Origin: Corynebacterium pygosceleis
GTDB taxonomy: Bacteria; Actinomycetota; Actinomycetes; Mycobacteriales; Mycobacteriaceae
Reading direction: 5' to 3'
Assembly: GCF_016595275.2 (NCBI RefSeq)
Contig: NZ_JAENIQ020000003.1
Coordinates: 372,001-436,000 of the forward strand
DNA length: 64,000 nucleotides
Made by a program: the position numbers and the translations under genes. Below, piece by piece: positions 63,475 to 64,000 of the stretch. The notes beneath the pieces are model-generated. The model was not told the DNA's origin. It saw nothing but the letters and a program-made list of their open reading frames with translations, and did not search any database. How positions within the stretch are numbered: position 1 is the first letter of the stretch; every line of letters starts with the position of its first letter.

Positions 63475-64000
63475 TCAGAGAAGTGAGGAGAGGAAAGCCT
63501 GCGTACGTTCGTGCTGCGGGTTCGAGATCACCTGGGAGGGCGGCCCGGCCTCGACGACGACACCCGCGTCCATGAACGCGACCTGATCGGCCACCTCGCG
63601 GGCGAATCCCATCTCGTGTGTGACGACGAGCATGGTCATGCCGTCGGCGGCGAGCTGTTTCATCACCCCGAGAACCTCACCGACGAGTTCGGGGTCGAGC
63701 GCGGAGGTCGGCTCGTCGAAGAGCATCAGCTTCGGATCCATCGCGACCGCACGGGCGATGGCGACCCGCTGCTGCTGTCCACCGGAGAGCTGGACGGGGT
63801 AGGCGTCGGCCTTGTGGACGAGGCCCACCTGATCGAGCAGTTCGAGTGCCTTCTTCCGGGCCTGCGCCGCAGGGACGCCCTTGACCTGGATGGGAGCCTC
63901 GATGATGTTCTCGATGACGGTGCGGTGGGGGAAGAGGTTGAAGCTCTGGAACACCATACCGATGTCGGCACGTTGGCGGGCGGCCTCCTTCTCGGAGATC
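63475..64000 (-). CDS. polar amino acid ABC transporter ATP-binding protein (partial)
   Basis: The frame runs off the right edge; about 175 C-terminal residues are seen. Q-loop [10 protein letters not shown], signature [14 protein letters not shown], Walker [12 protein letters not shown] and switch His in VVTHEMGFA are intact; Walker A lies beyond the window. The FNLFPH and [11 protein letters not shown] blocks are typical of the GlnQ/GluA/HisP group for glutamine, glutamate or similar uptake. Confidence 0.92.
   Translation of the reverse strand, partial: ISEKEAARQRADIGMVFQSFNLFPHRTVIENIIEAPIQVKGVPAAQARKKALELLDQVGLVHKADAYPVQLSGGQQQRVAIARAVAMDPKLMLFDEPTSALDPELVGEVLGVMKQLAADGMTMLVVTHEMGFAREVADQVAFMDAGVVVEAGPPSQVISNPQHERTQAFLSSLL

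Overview
The window is chromosomal DNA of very high GC content with the gene content and order of a Corynebacterium or close mycolic-acid actinobacterium: ilvC, serA, leuB, gltX followed by tRNA-Gln and tRNA-Glu, the IclR-type regulator ltbR divergent from leuCD, a Nudix/phosphatase mutT1, gpsA-ddl-DUF3515-thiL-ung-DAK2-recG, and rsmD-coaD. Many genes have a TAnnnT -10 hexamer only 6-8 nt before the ATG and no Shine-Dalgarno, the leaderless arrangement common in corynebacteria. The species cannot be fixed from this sequence.

Layout. 1-4.2 kb: ilvC, then a MmgE/PrpD gene paired with a ComA-like (phosphosulfolactate synthase family) gene. 4.4-9.3 kb: CDF cation exporter, DUF262 protein, surface lipoprotein. 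9.5-11.8 kb: serA and a flavin reductase-like gene. 11.8-12.5 kb: AT-richer DNA with a decayed minus-strand coding remnant. 12.5-16.4 kb (minus): a four-gene operon for biotin-dependent methylmalonyl-CoA:pyruvate transcarboxylase (5S, 12S, small protein, 1.3S). 16.5-19 kb: membrane protein and a SulP transporter with a terminator in its leader. 19.3-25.9 kb: YbjN-like protein, leuB, ASCH protein, enterochelin-esterase-like hydrolase, and a cNMP/CBS/DUF294 protein with a DnaQ-type exonuclease. 25.9-26.5 kb: an AT-rich orphan gene. 26.6-31.9 kb (minus): an ABC exporter with two related NarL-type two-component systems; one kinase is frameshifted. 32-36.6 kb: FAH-family enzyme, small membrane protein, methyltransferase, isochorismate synthase, gltX. 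36.7-42.6 kb: two near-identical tRNA-Glu genes bracket accessory genes (histidine-phosphatase lipoprotein with a DtxR-like box, VanZ-like protein, membrane protein, DrrA-type exporter). 42.7-45.6 kb: ltbR and leuCD. 45.7-56.7 kb: housekeeping cluster ending in recG. 56.7-60.1 kb (minus): a pyruvate formate-lyase system whose glycyl-radical domain is a separate gene. 60.6-64 kb: small biotinyl-type protein, rsmD, coaD, TauE-like permease, and the end of an amino-acid ABC ATPase.

Together, transcarboxylase (joining pyruvate/oxaloacetate to methylmalonyl-CoA/propionyl-CoA) and pyruvate formate-lyase point to a fermentative, possibly propionate-forming, anaerobic metabolism beside ordinary amino-acid biosynthesis. 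The least ordinary features are the split pyruvate formate-lyase, the PrpD-ComA gene pair, the sulP leader terminator and the DUF262 protein with an altered nuclease-like motif.
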